Assembly: GCA_025330725.1 (NCBI GenBank)
Contig: JAIWND010000013.1
Coordinates: 186,001 to 250,000, forward strand
DNA length: 64,000 nucleotides
Direction: 5' to 3'
Origin: Chlamydoabsidia padenii
Taxonomy: Eukaryota; Mucoromycota; Mucoromycetes; Mucorales; Cunninghamellaceae
Part shown: piece after piece, positions 11,859 to 23,464 of the stretch
Layout of the letters: every line of letters starts with the position of its first letter
How positions within the stretch are numbered: the stretch's first letter is position 1
Notes under the pieces: generated by a model
The model's database searches: none
What the model saw: only the letters and a program-made list of their open reading frames with translations
Told to the model about the DNA's origin: nothing
Made by a program: the position numbers and the translations under genes

Positions 11859-12729
11859 ACAGACAAGACAGGAAGGGTCATACAAAACAAATCAACCTGG
11901 AACTTACTTTCGCTCTTCTTCTTTTTGTCATTATTATATACACTCAAGCGCCGTAACACACCATCACCACCACTCTATTTACCTCTTTTTTTTTTTTTTT
12001 TTTACTTTAGTTAGTCTTTATATAGTTTTGTTTGATTGCCGTTTGCCTTGGTGATAGGATGATAATGGAGAAAGGGTAATCACGATTGATCATTTGGTCA
12101 AGGAATAAATGGAATTTACTTAACATCATGTCTTTTTCTTTTTTTTGCTTTATGTGTGTGAATATCGACTGCTTCGTTTGTGATATTATAGAATAGTTAA
12201 CATGTGTAAATATATAGCTATAGACATTTTTATATACAATCAATAAAAACCTCATTAACATCATGTTGTTCATTGAAGAAGTACCTCTCTGTCTTCTTGA
12301 CGGTGTCTGATAATTGCTATAGACCTAAAAGGGTGTTACCTTGTCCACAAATCAATATCGAGGTCATTTAGCACTATTGCACCATATCTATGCATCAGAT
12401 ATTTGAACTATTAGATAATAAAAGGGGCTGGTCTATGGACAATCACGAAATACATCCCCTTCCTATATCACTGCATGATCTGTGCTACCGCGAGTCATCA
12501 ATGGTAAAGAGAGATTTGTTTGTTTTATTAAAAAAAAAAAAAAAATAGATTATATACATTAAACAAGGAATGGAGGATGGGAGAGAAGAATGAATATACA
12601 AAAACTACAACTATACGAAATCTAGTTTAGGTGTAAGTATGATGTGTAAGTGTGTAGAATAGTCGTAAAAAAAAAAAAATAGAGTGGGGGGTAAGTAAAA
12701 CCATCCAATAGTATTGTTTGCTGGGTTGA
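11859..12729. other. Convergent 3' UTR spacer
   Basis: Tail-to-tail region between RBM39 and Elf1 with T15- and A-runs and AATAAA-like signals (about 12241). No gene seen. Confidence 0.5.
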
Positions 12730-13297
12730 TCAATCTTCATCATCGTCTTCATCATCGTCTTCATATTGGTTTCCATGATCTTGTTGACTGTTATCATTCC
12801 GAGCTTTTGCCGCCGCTGCCAATTTCTTTGCCTTGTTGACTTCTTCACATGCATCGACCCAAGCTGAATACACATCCACCGGTTCATCCAAATCTATAAG
12901 AAGAGTCAATGTGTTAATACTGTTGTGGGCCAGTTTTCTTTGTTTTTGAAGGTATTAGTACTTACAAGTAATGGAGCATTGCCAATTGATATCACATACT
13001 TTGCAAGTCAAATGTCCTACTTTGTTTGCTTGATCCCTTTTTTTAAATAAAGTAAACCAGTTAGAAGCCTTCTTTACCATGGTGTCCTTTACTTACATTT
13101 TGCATTCAATACTTTTTTCGTGGTTGCAGAACAAACAGTTGAATTGCGTGTCGAGTTTGTCCTTCATCTTCTTGGCGGCCTTTCTTTTGACTTTTCTTTT
13201 CCCCTATAAAATAAAACAAAAACAGAGTGTTAAAGGTTAATGTAATGCACGGTAATCTTGGGGTAGTTCTTTTTTTTTTTTTTTTTCACCATACCAT
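12730..13297 (-). CDS. ELF1: Transcription elongation factor Elf1 (ELOF1)
   Basis: Small zinc-ribbon factor that travels with RNA polymerase II; 114 aa in exons 13297-13295, 13203-13097, 13036-12966 and 12893-12730. It begins [20 protein letters not shown], the basic Elf1 N-terminus, followed by the zinc-binding pairs CLFCNH and CKVCDI and the conserved [18 protein letters not shown]. The last ~30 residues are acidic ([10 protein letters not shown]), a fungal extension. The first coding exon consists of the ATG alone, followed directly by GTATGG. Head to head with snurportin. Confidence 0.93.
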
Positions 13298-13390
13298 GCT
13301 AAAGACAATTCAAGTGTATACAAAAGAGAACAAACAGGTTTATTTTTCCAAGATTTTTTTTTTTTAACCTGGTCACGGTTTTCATGAAAT

Positions 13391-13401
13391 CGGCGTTTGA
13401 A
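13391..13401 (+). promoter_or_regulatory. CGG-NN-TTTGAA element
   Basis: CGGCGTTTGAA, 94 bases upstream of the Elf1 ATG. Confidence 0.55.
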
Positions 13402-13754
13402 GAAGCGGAGACTAGAATGAGATAAAGGGGAGGTCAAAAAGTGATGTTTCTTCTACCTTTGCATGAACGCATTATCTTCAACATGGATGACATTGAGAAA
13501 CAATTTAAATCAGTGAAAAAATTGAACAGGTGTATACAGTATTAGTGGGATTCATCATGTACACTGCTAAACAAGTTTGGCTGTGGGCGTGAACATGACG
13601 CTGATGCATGGATCAGCTCTTCAATACGTCTCGCATGTAGCATAATCATTTCACTATTACATCAAACCGATTCAAATAGATGTATTTCCAATCAATTAGC
13701 TATTATCACTGACCCGATACGTATCGGTATAATGCCAAAGTCAAGTTGCCTTTT

Positions 13755-13765
13755 TTCAAACGCCG
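13755..13765 (-). promoter_or_regulatory. CGG-NN-TTTGAA element
   Basis: TTCAAACGCCG, 75 bases upstream of the snurportin ATG; a mirror image of the copy on the Elf1 side. Confidence 0.55.
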
Positions 13766-13839
13766 CCAGGGAGGATATGTATGAGGGAACTTTTCCTTTC
13801 TCTTTCTCTTCCTCTTTTTTTTTTTTTTAATTCCAGGCG

Positions 13840-15184
13840 ATGCAATCAATTGATGGAGCTGCTCCTACCAAAGATGATCCGAATACTACTGTGGTGTCTA
13901 CCAATGTGACCAACTCCAGCCAAACCAACGATCATACTGACACGAACGCCAGCACTCTTCCTTTTAACGTCAACATTAATGAACTGACACTGCAATTTGA
14001 AACCAGCGCTATTACCACACTTTCTGATCATACCACTAATAATCCGTATGCTCATCGACAGTCCATACTGAATTCTTGCCGGCCACCTATTGCCGACGAA
14101 TGTCAGGCAACACGTATCAACAATGCTTTAGCGTGGCAAAGAACGGTAAAACAAGAATGCACGTTATATGACGTACTGATTAACTTGCGGTATTATTATT
14201 TAGAATAGGAACAAGTTGACAGCAAAAGCTCGACAAATTGCTTTAGGGGAACTTGACTCATCTTCTGATGACGAAGTGGAACAAGACCATCGTGGATCTA
14301 AACGCGGACGGGATGGTGATGAAGACATTGTAATGGAAGACCGTAAAATCAGGTGCCTCGACCAACCAGCGATAAAGAAACCCTTAAACAAAAAGCCGTA
14401 TACTAAATTTGCGCAAGTGATAACAAGTGGAAGGGGGGGGTTAATACTAACCAACCTCACTCTAATAGGAATCAAGTGATGTATGCTGAAACAATGGAAT
14501 CAATTCCCCCTGATTTGATGTCGGATTGGGTAATGATGATCTGCCCTATTGGCAAACGGTGTTTGGTAACTTCTGGAAATGGACAAACCGTGGCAAGAGC
14601 AAGAAGTGGTAAGGGAAAAACAATGCATGCGAAAAATAAGCACTAACCCAATTCATTTCTTAGGACGTATTATTAATCGATTCCAATCAAGTTTACCCAA
14701 TGGATCTATCAACCGGGGCAAAGGCGCATCTTCAAATTACTGTATTCTTGATTGCGTCTATGATGCTTCAACATGGACTTTTTATGTATTGGATCTCATG
14801 TGCTGGAATGGATATGCTATCTATGATTGTGATACGGATTTCAGGTAATAATAACAACAAAGGGAAATGATCCATTTGATTCACTCTTGTAATTCATGCA
14901 GACACTTTTGGTTACAAACAAAACTTCGTGATGGTACTCTCAACTTGTACAGCAATACCCGGGATGACTCTCTTCATCTCTTTAAACCATTGATACCTGT
15001 GTCATCGACCGAAGCAGCACAAGTTGCCAAGAATCCCAAAGCCTACATGTCATATCACCAACCTTCATTGTCTTATGATGTTGATGGGTTGCTCTTTTAT
15101 CATCGTAAAACTCAATATATCACTGGTCCCACCCCATTAGTATGCTGGCTACCTGCAGATAGATTAGATTTATTAACACAATAG
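13840..15184 (+). CDS. SNUPN: Snurportin-1
   Basis: Adaptor that binds the m3G cap of spliceosomal snRNPs and carries them to importin-beta; 372 aa. Exons 13840-14145, 14204-14412, 14469-14608, 14664-14844 and 14902-15184. The first ~100 residues are low-complexity Thr/Asn-rich. An IBB-like basic segment with an acidic follow-on (AKARQIALGELDSSSDDE, about 107-125) precedes the cap-binding domain: NQVMYAE, WVMMICPIGKRCLV, SNYCILDCVYD, FYVLDLMCWNGYAIYDCDTDFR and VDGLLFYHRKTQYITGPTPL. Intron 2 fits only with a GC donor (GCAAGT at 14413-14418), which restores the conserved KFANQVMYAE join. Budding yeast lacks this gene. Confidence 0.92.
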
Positions 15185-15298
15185 CTCGTTGCTTTTTACA
15201 CACAAATCAATAAAATCATCTTTTTACTTGTATGCCATTGTATGGTGCACGGCCCTGGGTTATTTTTAAAAGGCCGAAGGGGCACTTTGGTGCAGCGG

Positions 15299-15309
15299 CG
15301 GGAATTGAA
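15299..15309 (+). promoter_or_regulatory. CGG-NN-TTTGAA-like element
   Basis: CGGGAATTGAA (one mismatch), 130 bases upstream of the uL13 ATG. A further TTTTTAAAAGGCCG string lies at about 15263-15276. Confidence 0.4.
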
Positions 15310-15438
15310 AAAAAGTAAAATTTTTTGGGAAAGAGTCGGCGGGGTGGCTTGCGAAGACAACATACATAGAACTTTTTTCTTCTACTTGTTTTTTTACTTC
15401 TTTCTCTTTCCTCCCCCCTTTGTAACTCCATCATAACC

Positions 15439-16376
15439 ATGTCCACTTTTGAAAAGGTAATGTTGTACATGTACTTGTTTTATTATTCTCTCTTTGTTTT
15501 AGTTTATGAACGAAAAAAAAAGAAGCAATATCCTGATGAAACCAACCAACTTTTTTTTTTTACGAACGAAACATTCATACACAAAGCATTGGTTTCATTG
15601 GGTGCTTAATTTTTTTTTTGAACATTACCACCAAAAACAGCATGTCACCCTACTCAACCTATCAAAAGAAAATGTATCAAGACACTCACTCTCTCTTTTT
15701 ATTTTATATATAGACTGTTGTCATTGACGGTAAAGGTCATCTTCTCGGTCGTCTTGCTGCTATCATCGCCAAGCAAGCCCTTAACGGTCAAAAGGTCGTT
15801 GTTGTCCGTTGTGAAGCTCTCAACGTATCTGGTGAATTCTTCCGTAACAAGTGTAAGTAACAACAAGGGTGGGAAAAAAAAGGGGGGGCTGATCTAATGC
15901 CATTTTATTGATGATGATATATAGTGAAGTACCATGCTTACCTTAACAAGCGTTGTCTCGTCAACCCCAACCGTGGTGCCTTCCATTTCCGTGCTCCTTC
16001 TCGTATCTTATACAAGGCTATCCGTGGTATGGTTCCTCACAAGACTGCTCGTGGTGCTGCTGCCTTGGATCGTGTCAAGTTGTTCGAAGGTGTCCCTCCT
16101 CCTTATGACCGTGTCAAGCGTCTTGTTGTGCCCGATGCTCTTCGTGCCTTGAAGCTCAAACCCGGACGCAAGTACACTACCATTGGTCGTATCTCTCACG
16201 AAGTCGGATGGAAATACCAAGATGTCGTCGCCAAGCTCGAAGATAAGCGCAAGGCCAAGTCTGCTGCTTACTACCAACGCAAGCAAGCTTTGTTGGCTAT
16301 CCAAAAGAAGGCTATCGAATCCAAGGCCGATGCTGTCAAGGATATTAACGCTTCTCTTGCTGCCATTGGTTATTAG
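15439..16376 (+). CDS. 60S ribosomal protein uL13 (L13a/L16)
   Basis: Large-subunit ribosomal protein of 202 aa in exons 15439-15456, 15714-15852 and 15925-16376. It starts MSTFEK, continues [20 protein letters not shown] and includes [36 protein letters not shown] and [16 protein letters not shown], all diagnostic of eukaryotic uL13. Codon use is strongly biased (CGT, AAG, GTC, CTC) as expected for a highly expressed gene. Intron 1 is unusually long (257 bases) and contains a 10-base inverted repeat. An AATAAA lies near 16478. Confidence 0.95.
15536..15598 (+). repeat. Intronic inverted repeat (10 bp arms)
   Basis: ATGAAACCAA at 15536-15545 is the reverse complement of TTGGTTTCAT at 15589-15598, with a 43-base loop, inside intron 1 of uL13. 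It could fold as a hairpin that shortens the effective intron. A TGATGA overlaps the left arm (snoRNA C-box-like), but no matching D box was found. Confidence 0.4.
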
Positions 16377-16740
16377 ATAGAATAGTTACTTTTATCCATC
16401 CCCCCCCCCTCCACATCCTCTCATCCCCCCCCCCTTTTGTCCTTCTAGTAGTAGTTTACTAATCTGTTGTGCATCATGAATAAAAAGCATGTTTCCTCCC
16501 CCTCTTTTTTTTTTTTTTTTTTATGTGTGTGTTGGGTTGTAATAATGATAATAAAAGTTGACGGTATACAATTAATGCATTGATTTTAACCCCTTTATGT
16601 CAAACTTGTGTGACATAATGATTTGTTTTTTATTGTAAATGAATGAATGATTTAAAAAGTAAAAAGTATATAGTATAGTAAAGTATATATATATGTGTGT
16701 GTGACAAGGGTATAAAACTAAATAATAAAAGTATGTCTAA
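16377..16740. other. Convergent 3' UTR spacer
   Basis: Region between uL13 and the coiled-coil gene, with C-runs, a T18 run near 16510 and an AATAAA near 16478. No gene seen. Confidence 0.5.
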
Positions 16741-18818
16741 TCAAGATCGACGGATTTTCTGCTTGACCTTACTGAGTTGACTATCCACTTCATCGAGCAT
16801 TTCTTCCAATTGTTCTTTTCGGCGTCTTGAGGTAGGTCCACCACCAGACAGAGGTATTTTACTATAATCAGATTGTAACTATAACACAAGATCCAGTCAG
16901 TATACAACTCTTTTTGTTTTATCCACCTTTACCTTTTCTTTTTCCTTTGTGAGAATCATCAATTCGTCGTCGAGAAGAGTAGAAGGGCCGTTATGTTTTG
17001 GACCGGCGATCTGGGTGTCGTCATTACATTTAAGAGCATCAAGTCGTGGTGATGCGCTGGGTGTTTCGATGGTAGGTGGCGATCGTTTGGATGTTGATTT
17101 CATTCCGTGGGATACTTGATCCAGTCGTGATGACAATGCCTTGATGTCGTCCTTTGTACCAGCGAGTTCGTTCTACATAAAAGTAATATAAAGTCAATAA
17201 AAGAGGAGAGTGTTAGATGATCCTTTTACCTTTAACCTGGCGATTTCCTGGTCTTTACGCTTGAGTGCTGATTTCATTTCATTTCGCTCGGAAGAGAGTA
17301 CTTTCTTCAAGTTCTACAAAAGTAAAATGTTATCAATACATTCTGCTACTAGTCAAGATCACTTACCTCGAGTTCGGCCTTCCATTGATCCACCTCCATG
17401 CTACGTTCCCGAGCATTTTCAGTGCTTGCTTTTAGTTTGTCCAGTAATATGTTAAGGTCTTCTTCTTTAGATTGCGATTTCACCTATAGGACAAAACAAG
17501 TCAGTACATTGTAATATCATACATTGCATTACCTTTTCTTCTTCGTATTTTTGCACCAAGGATTCCTTTTCTTCCATCAATTCATCGACAGTGAGACTAA
17601 AATAATCCAAATCCCGAGTGATCGCTGCCCAAAAAAAAAAAGGTGGTGGTTAGTCTAGAAGATTCTGATGCTTAAAAAAAAAAAAGTGACCTACCTTCTT
17701 TTTGACCTTGTAACACCCTATTGATAGATTTCTCGGTTTGTAGTGATTCTTCAAGTTGTTGAATAAGTTTATCTTTTTCATCAAAAGATGCATTGGAGCT
17801 GTCGAAAGGAATGGGTAAAGGTGGTACGGTATGCTGATCACCTTCTCTTTTCACAGACGAAGAAGAAGTGATGGAGCAAGTGGTTGAAGTGGTTGAAGTG
17901 GTACTGTTGGTTCGAGACGGTTGGCGTAATCGACTGAGTGATGATGTCTTGGTGGCCTTTTTCAAACTGGTGGTACTTTTCCGTTGCGTCAATGGAGATT
18001 CGGTAGTTGAATGTATCATCGTGGAATCATCTGTACTACATGACTTGATATTGGATGGTTCTAGAGTTGTAAAACAAGGTTGATCGTCGGTTGAGTAGTT
18101 GGTGGTGGTATCTGTTTAAAAGATAAATTAATCCTATTGTAAGTAAAACGGTTTTTGCCTTATTATCAAAAGTATACCTACCATTATGTGAATTCCCTAG
18201 GTCGGGATCCAAAGGCGGGGTACTTGTATCCACGTGGTTTTCATGATGAACTTGTTTAACATCAAAGTCCAAATTGTTAGTGTTCTTCTTGAGTTGAGGA
18301 AGTGGGGTCGTGGGAGTCGTACCAGGAGCTTGTTTCGATTCTATCCCAGGGTGTGTCGTAGTAGGTAGTGCAGGTGGATCCGCCGTCAATTGGTAAAGTC
18401 GTTTCATCGAGTTGGTGCTTTGTTTTCGCTGAGAATGTACGCCACTGGAAGAAGAATAAATAATAGATTATGTATTAGAGTAACTGTACAACCAGGAATT
18501 AACTCCAAACCTTTCTCTTTTCTTCTGCTTGCTTGTTTTACCTGAGTCGTTTGGTTTTAATAGAGTAGTCATCATCATGGTTGGCCAAGGTAGAGTTGGT
18601 ATTTGTTGCATGTGACTGAATGGATGGTGGTCGATTCACTATTGTTCAGTACAAAGAATACAAACATGGGTGGTTAGTTAAACAAGTTGCCTGGACTTTT
18701 TTTTTTTTTTTTGTTATCATTTCCGTTTCCTTTGTTCTGTTACTTTACCTTGAGTAGTAGAAGTCTTTTTACCTAACCCGAGTTTCTTCCAAAACTTTGA
18801 GGAGGATTTGGTGGACAT
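16741..18818 (-). CDS. Coiled-coil protein, family not recognised
   Basis: A 505-aa protein in nine exons: 18818-18749, 18638-18542, 18444-18182, 18111-17695, 17624-17533, 17483-17367, 17313-17230, 17172-16933 and 16878-16741. The first ~250 residues are Ser/Thr-rich and basic, beginning MSTKSSSKFWKKLGLGKK. From about 255 to 390 there is a strong heptad-type coiled coil (KLIQQLEESLQTEKSINRVL, DELMEEKESLVQKYEEEK, LKKVLSSERNEMKSALKRK). The tail contains LLDDELMILTKEKEKLQSDY, then a Gly-rich gap and RRRKEQLEEMLDEVDSQLSK, suggesting a short helical hairpin. The composition suggests a cytoskeletal or spindle-associated role, but this is a guess. Confidence 0.75.
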
Positions 18819-19850
18819 TATTATGATAACAATACAATGGGAAGAGTCAATAAAAGAAGAAAGAAAGGAGAAGTCAGGGAAAATCAAAAGGATTAAAAAA
18901 AAAAAAAAAAAAAAAAAAGTCGGCGTTTGAAAAGGAATTGGCTACAAACCCTTTTTCAATGAAAACCCTGTTACTTTAGTAGAAGAAACAAAGCAATGAT
19001 GATTATCATACCCACTTTTTTGTTTATTGTCCATTCTGATGGTAGGAACACAACATGACTCGAAAACCACCATTCTCATTCTTTCTAGAGTCAAAAAAGA
19101 ACCATTCTTTTACACGACTGCATACTTTTATCACATGGGGATATGTCTTGCATAGTATTATTATCCCACTCATTTACACCTGTAGAACATTTTGACATTT
19201 CAAATTCATTATTGCGTATGAGCAACCTTCCAAATTCCATTGTAGGAAATCATCCGGATGGCGGCGGCGGTTGAAAAGTAATTCAGGGCACTTTTTTTTC
19301 AAATCCCGTTCCGAGAGGGTGGGCTTTGAATTAATTATCTTGATCGAAGAGACCCTAAACATGTGCTGCCTTGGATAGAAGAGAACCGATTATGTATGCA
19401 GACAACCTAACGATGCCAATGATAAATGAGAATCACCCCCTATTGTATGACAGAATGACAAAATACCATTAACGTCAAAAGCCCCAGATTTTATTGTTAA
19501 ATTAAAATGATAAAAAAAAAAAAAAAAAGATATGTATATATAGATAGAGTCATAAATCATGTATGTAGATAGAGTAAAACATTAGAAGATGATAAATTGA
19601 TATATATATATAATAGATGGTAGTAATATATAAGGAGATGCCAAAAAAAAAAAAAAACGAAGGAGGAGGGAGGGGATTGAGGAATGTGCATAAACAATGG
19701 GTGATGAAGATGTATACATGTGTGATGGGGTCAAGATCATAACTAATGAGGGTAAGGTGTAAAGATTTACATAAAAAACAGATCGCTACCCCTGAAAAAT
19801 AAAAAATTAAAAAAAGAGCATAAGGTGTTGAGAGAGAGAGAGAGAGAGAG
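18819..19850. other. Upstream region of the coiled-coil gene / velvet 3' side
   Basis: Contains an A20 run at 18897-18918, CGGCGTTTGAA at 18921-18931 and TTCAAATCCCG at 19298-19308, with poly-A and AT-rich tracts near 19513 and 19600. A GGCGG-TTGAAA half-site sits near 19266. No gene seen. Confidence 0.45.
18921..18931 (+). promoter_or_regulatory. CGG-NN-TTTGAA element
   Basis: CGGCGTTTGAA, 103 bases upstream of the coiled-coil protein ATG. Confidence 0.5.
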
Positions 19851-21369
19851 TTAAACCAAGTGTGATCCGTCGCCGTCGTCGTCATTATCGTCTTCATCAA
19901 TATCGTCTTGATCATCATCATGACCCATCATTGCAAATGCCGAGAATCCCTTTTTCGTCGACTTCTTCCTTTTAACTTGAGTATCCTTTCGTATGGGAAT
20001 CTTGACGCCTTGTTTGGCAAAACATTGAGATAAAGGGGTCGACCCTACATGTATTAAAAAAAAAAAAAAAAAAAAAGGTCAAATGAAGCATCACCCCTAT
20101 ACACAACGTCACTTACTAACAACACCGGGGAATTTCTTTGCCGTAAATACAGTGAACATATCAGTAAACACCCTAGTAAGGACCTGAGAGGATGAGGTTG
20201 TATTCACGGTATTTCCACAAGGCCTATGTATAATATAAAGTTTGACATGAGTAAGCGGCGAATCAAAATCCATTGTCTGGGGTTCTTTGTGATAGGATAC
20301 CCAAAAAAACCCGCTAATCCCCACCCACTTACGATCCCACATTAATCAAAGAGAATGCCAGTTTGAATTTGCCTTCAGTCCGGAAGCTAATGTCTTGAAA
20401 AACAAAAAAGATACCAAGATGACCATCCAGATCATACAGTTTAGCAGCGGATGCCACGGAAGAGCCGACGAGGTTGCGCATTTGTAAAGTCTTTGTGGTA
20501 TCTTCATTTGCTGAAGGTGATGGTGAGGATTGATAATCGAGGGTTGTTTTTGATTGTTTCTGGTGGGATTGTTGTGGTGAGGAGAAGGAATGATAGACAA
20601 GGTTGGCCTCAGTTGTACCATCTTCATGCCAACTATCGCACAAGACGATGAAGAAGGAAATGTCAATGGATCTATCATGTATAAATAAAATTAAGATTAT
20701 AAAGTCCTTTTATTTTCGAAGACCTGTACTTACTCTGGTTTGATGATTTGTCCATCTTTTGTTCTTGTTATTAATTGTAGAATGGGTGGAGGAGAGATAG
20801 GTCGACGGTCCTTATCACCGAATCCGCACATCCGAGCACGATAAGGCTGTTGGATCACCTTTAGTTCATAATGACGTTCTTGTGATGACTGCTCCCATGT
20901 AGTTGGTGCTACTGTTGATGATGATGAGGATATGGATGATGATGAAGGTCCTGCTGTTGTTGGCAATGAATGATGATGGTGTGATGTCGGTGGTTTGGTG
21001 GAATAACTGTAAGCCGAGGATGGTAAATGTGATTGAGCCATATGTTGTCGATGATTGGCCAATGATATTAGTTCACTAAATACATCTTCTTGTTGTCGCA
21101 CATATTCGGGTTCCGGTAAAGGTGTCAACGCAGATTCGTTCATTAATGTGTTGTCATAAGTGAATTCAGAGTATGGTTGGTTGTGCATCAATACATATCC
21201 CGGGTAATTGGTGTCCTGTCGTTGTTGTTGGTTCGTGGTATCTTGTGAGTTGGTAGGCATTGATGGGAAGCCAACTGGGGTGGAATTATCCTTGTTATGT
21301 TGTTTTGGCGCTGGATTGATTGGATTGCCATAGGTATCATATACTTTTCCTTCTTGATGTGACCCACTC

Positions 21370-21415
<46 letters not shown>

Positions 21416-21458
21416 GATTGCTGTTTGGAATAAACCCACCGTGGTAATAAGGTAACAT
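19851..21458 (-). CDS. Velvet-family regulator
   Basis: Fungal transcription regulator of 454 aa in exons 21458-20734, 20671-20333, 20223-20117 and 20044-19851. An N-terminal low-complexity half contains about 16 consecutive Gln (CAA repeat at 21369-21416) and Ser/His-rich stretches. The velvet domain runs from about 197: YELKVIQQPYRARMCGFGDK, RRPISPPPILQL, the VLCDSWHEDGT segment, the NLVGSSVASAAKLYDLDG loop, LGIFFVFQDISFRTEGKFKL and SQCFAKQGVKIPIRKD. Velvet proteins (VeA/VelB/VosA type) have an NF-kappaB-like fold and control development and metabolism. Which subclass this belongs to cannot be settled by eye. The last ~20 residues are acidic. Confidence 0.92.
21369..21416 (-). repeat. CAA trinucleotide repeat encoding polyGln
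   Basis: Fifteen CAA units plus one CAG on the minus strand encode about 16 Gln near residue 15 of the velvet protein. Perfect repeats like this usually vary in length between isolates. Confidence 0.9.
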
Positions 21459-23464
21459 AATTGTATATGACCAGAGTAAGATATATAAAAAAAGGATGGT
21501 TTCAGTTCTTTAAGGTGTTAAGAAAGTGGGTGATAAGTTTAGTATTAAAAAAAAGGGGATGGTGGAGGTGGAGGTAATGTATGATATGTGAATGGAAGCA
21601 AGTATATCTAATCTAATAATGATATGAATAAGTGTGTGCTACTACTAGACCCCCCAAAAAGTGATATATGTATATATATATAAAAGAAAAGGAACGGAAA
21701 GAAAGAGGAATAAAAAAAAAAAGGACAAAAACGGTTTTATAGATTCAACCATTTCGGAGTTTGAAGTAATTTCTGCAGCTCGAGGTCTCCCGATATACTC
21801 TATATATAAAAATATCATCCGTGAACATTGATCCCTAATCTACCCATCCCAATGTTTGTTACAATTTGTAAAGAATGGAATTAATGCTCTTCACGAATGT
21901 ATGCAAAAAAAAAAAGTGGGTCCCTGATCCTCAACTTGTTCTTTTACCCAATAAGAATGCAAGCAGTAGGACAAAAAATGTGCTAGCTGTGATTCACCTG
22001 TGGAGTTCAAAAGTGTGGTTTTGTTTCTTTTTATAAACCTGTATTTGAAGAAATATCTCGGCGACCCAAATAGATGAAACATACGCGAACAAGGTACCTT
22101 TCCCTTTTTTTTGTTGTTTATGTACTTATTATCCCATTGGTCGGATGTGAATCTTGTTACTGCTGATGCACAAAAAAAAAAAAAAAAAAAAAAAAAAAAG
22201 ATGAGTGAATTCCCTGTTTTTGTAACATGTCAAAGACCAAGTGATGTTTTGTTCTTGGAGTGTGTTGCTTTTTTTTTTTTGGCTCATTGTTACACATACA
22301 TAGAGTGCACGCATGCACTTGTTTACCCTGTTTAACCCAATGCTATGGTACAAAATCATCTGGGGGTGATGAATGAATAACCATGGTAAAAAAAAAAGTC
22401 GTCATCACTATACCATATGTTTCAAATCAGACCGATCTTCCAACCAACCATTCATCATTTGTTAATTATTGTTACAAGCCCTCTTTTTATTATTATTATA
22501 CAAGTCTACATTAAAAACAGGGGGGGGGAGGATTGACTATAAACTAAAAGGAGAATTTGTTCCTATTCCATCGGCGTAATGATTACAAATCAATGTACCC
22601 CCACATCAACAACAATACGACGAGATAACCGGTATATCATATATTTGATCGATCCAATACATGACAGGGGCAGGGAGTATCTATTATAGGTATTCAGATG
22701 TTTTTTCTAAACCTTACCTTCAATGTCAAGTACATCCCCTTGAATTGATGACGATCATCATGGCGTCATATACTGCTACTGTCATTTACCCCAATTCATC
22801 AATTCACATCATTGTTGCTGTCATACATAATACTGGTCGGTTTGGTCATCAGAAGGAGTAATGCCTTGTTAATAATCATTGGACTGGATATCGATAAAAG
22901 GGTGGTTTTCTTGTTGGAGATAGTAACAGAGTCAGTCCAGGTATAGATGTGTTTCTGTTGGTGTTGTCATTGTTGATGTTGCGTTAAAGATGAGAAGCCA
23001 GAGATGTTCCAAGTATGTATAAAGAGTAGTTGGCAATATGGTCAAGATGTAATACAAAAAGTCTTTTCCAAAAGAGACAAGACTTAATGCAAGAGAATGG
23101 CAAGAGATATAAATCTGTAAAGGCGGAAGAAAAGAAAAGAAAGAGAGTCGGCACCATTATTTGGTTTTGTTTGAGAAGAAAAAAAAAAAGCGGGATGTGA
23201 AAAATATCATCAACCAACCATATCAACGGCTTGTTGTATCAGATCGAATGTGGGTAATGAGTCCGATATAAAGTACATAGCCATCATATCCGAATCTGAT
23301 AAAGATGATACCATCACTTGAGATCCCTATCTGATAATGGATCAGGCAATTTGATTGGATGGCGATGTTTAAAAAATTGTGTATACACATATATTTTTTT
23401 TATCAGATTTGGTTTTTTTTTTTCCTTCTCTTTCTTTCTTCCACCAACTGTATATCCTCTCATC
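21459..23464. other. Long intergenic region, no gene seen
   Basis: This 2 kb stretch separates the velvet and phytochelatin-synthase-like starts. It holds CGGAGTTTGAA (21755-21765, 297 bases from the velvet ATG), CGGGATGTGAA (23191-23201, 264 bases from the PCS-like ATG), an A-run of about 29 at 22171-22199 and several T-runs. Open frames are short and low-complexity. A non-coding transcript cannot be ruled out. Confidence 0.45.

Larger units (their letters stand above)
13298..13839. other. Divergent promoter, Elf1 / snurportin
   Basis: A 542-base head-to-head promoter with one CGG-NN-TTTGAA-type element near each start: CGGCGTTTGAA at 13391 and TTCAAACGCCG at 13755. No gene seen. Confidence 0.5.

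Noticed and set aside
17611..17621. AAATCCCGAG match to the 11-mer element
   Set aside because: It lies in the coding sequence of the coiled-coil protein and lacks the full TTTGAA half; treated as chance.
21188..21439. PolyAsn frame overlapping the velvet N-terminus
   Set aside because: It is the CAA repeat read one base out of register (AAC); the polyGln frame connects to the velvet domain by clean splices.
22111..22359. Frames with polyLys/polyPhe on either strand
   Set aside because: They are produced by the ~29-base A run and flanking T-rich sequence; no splice sites or family features.
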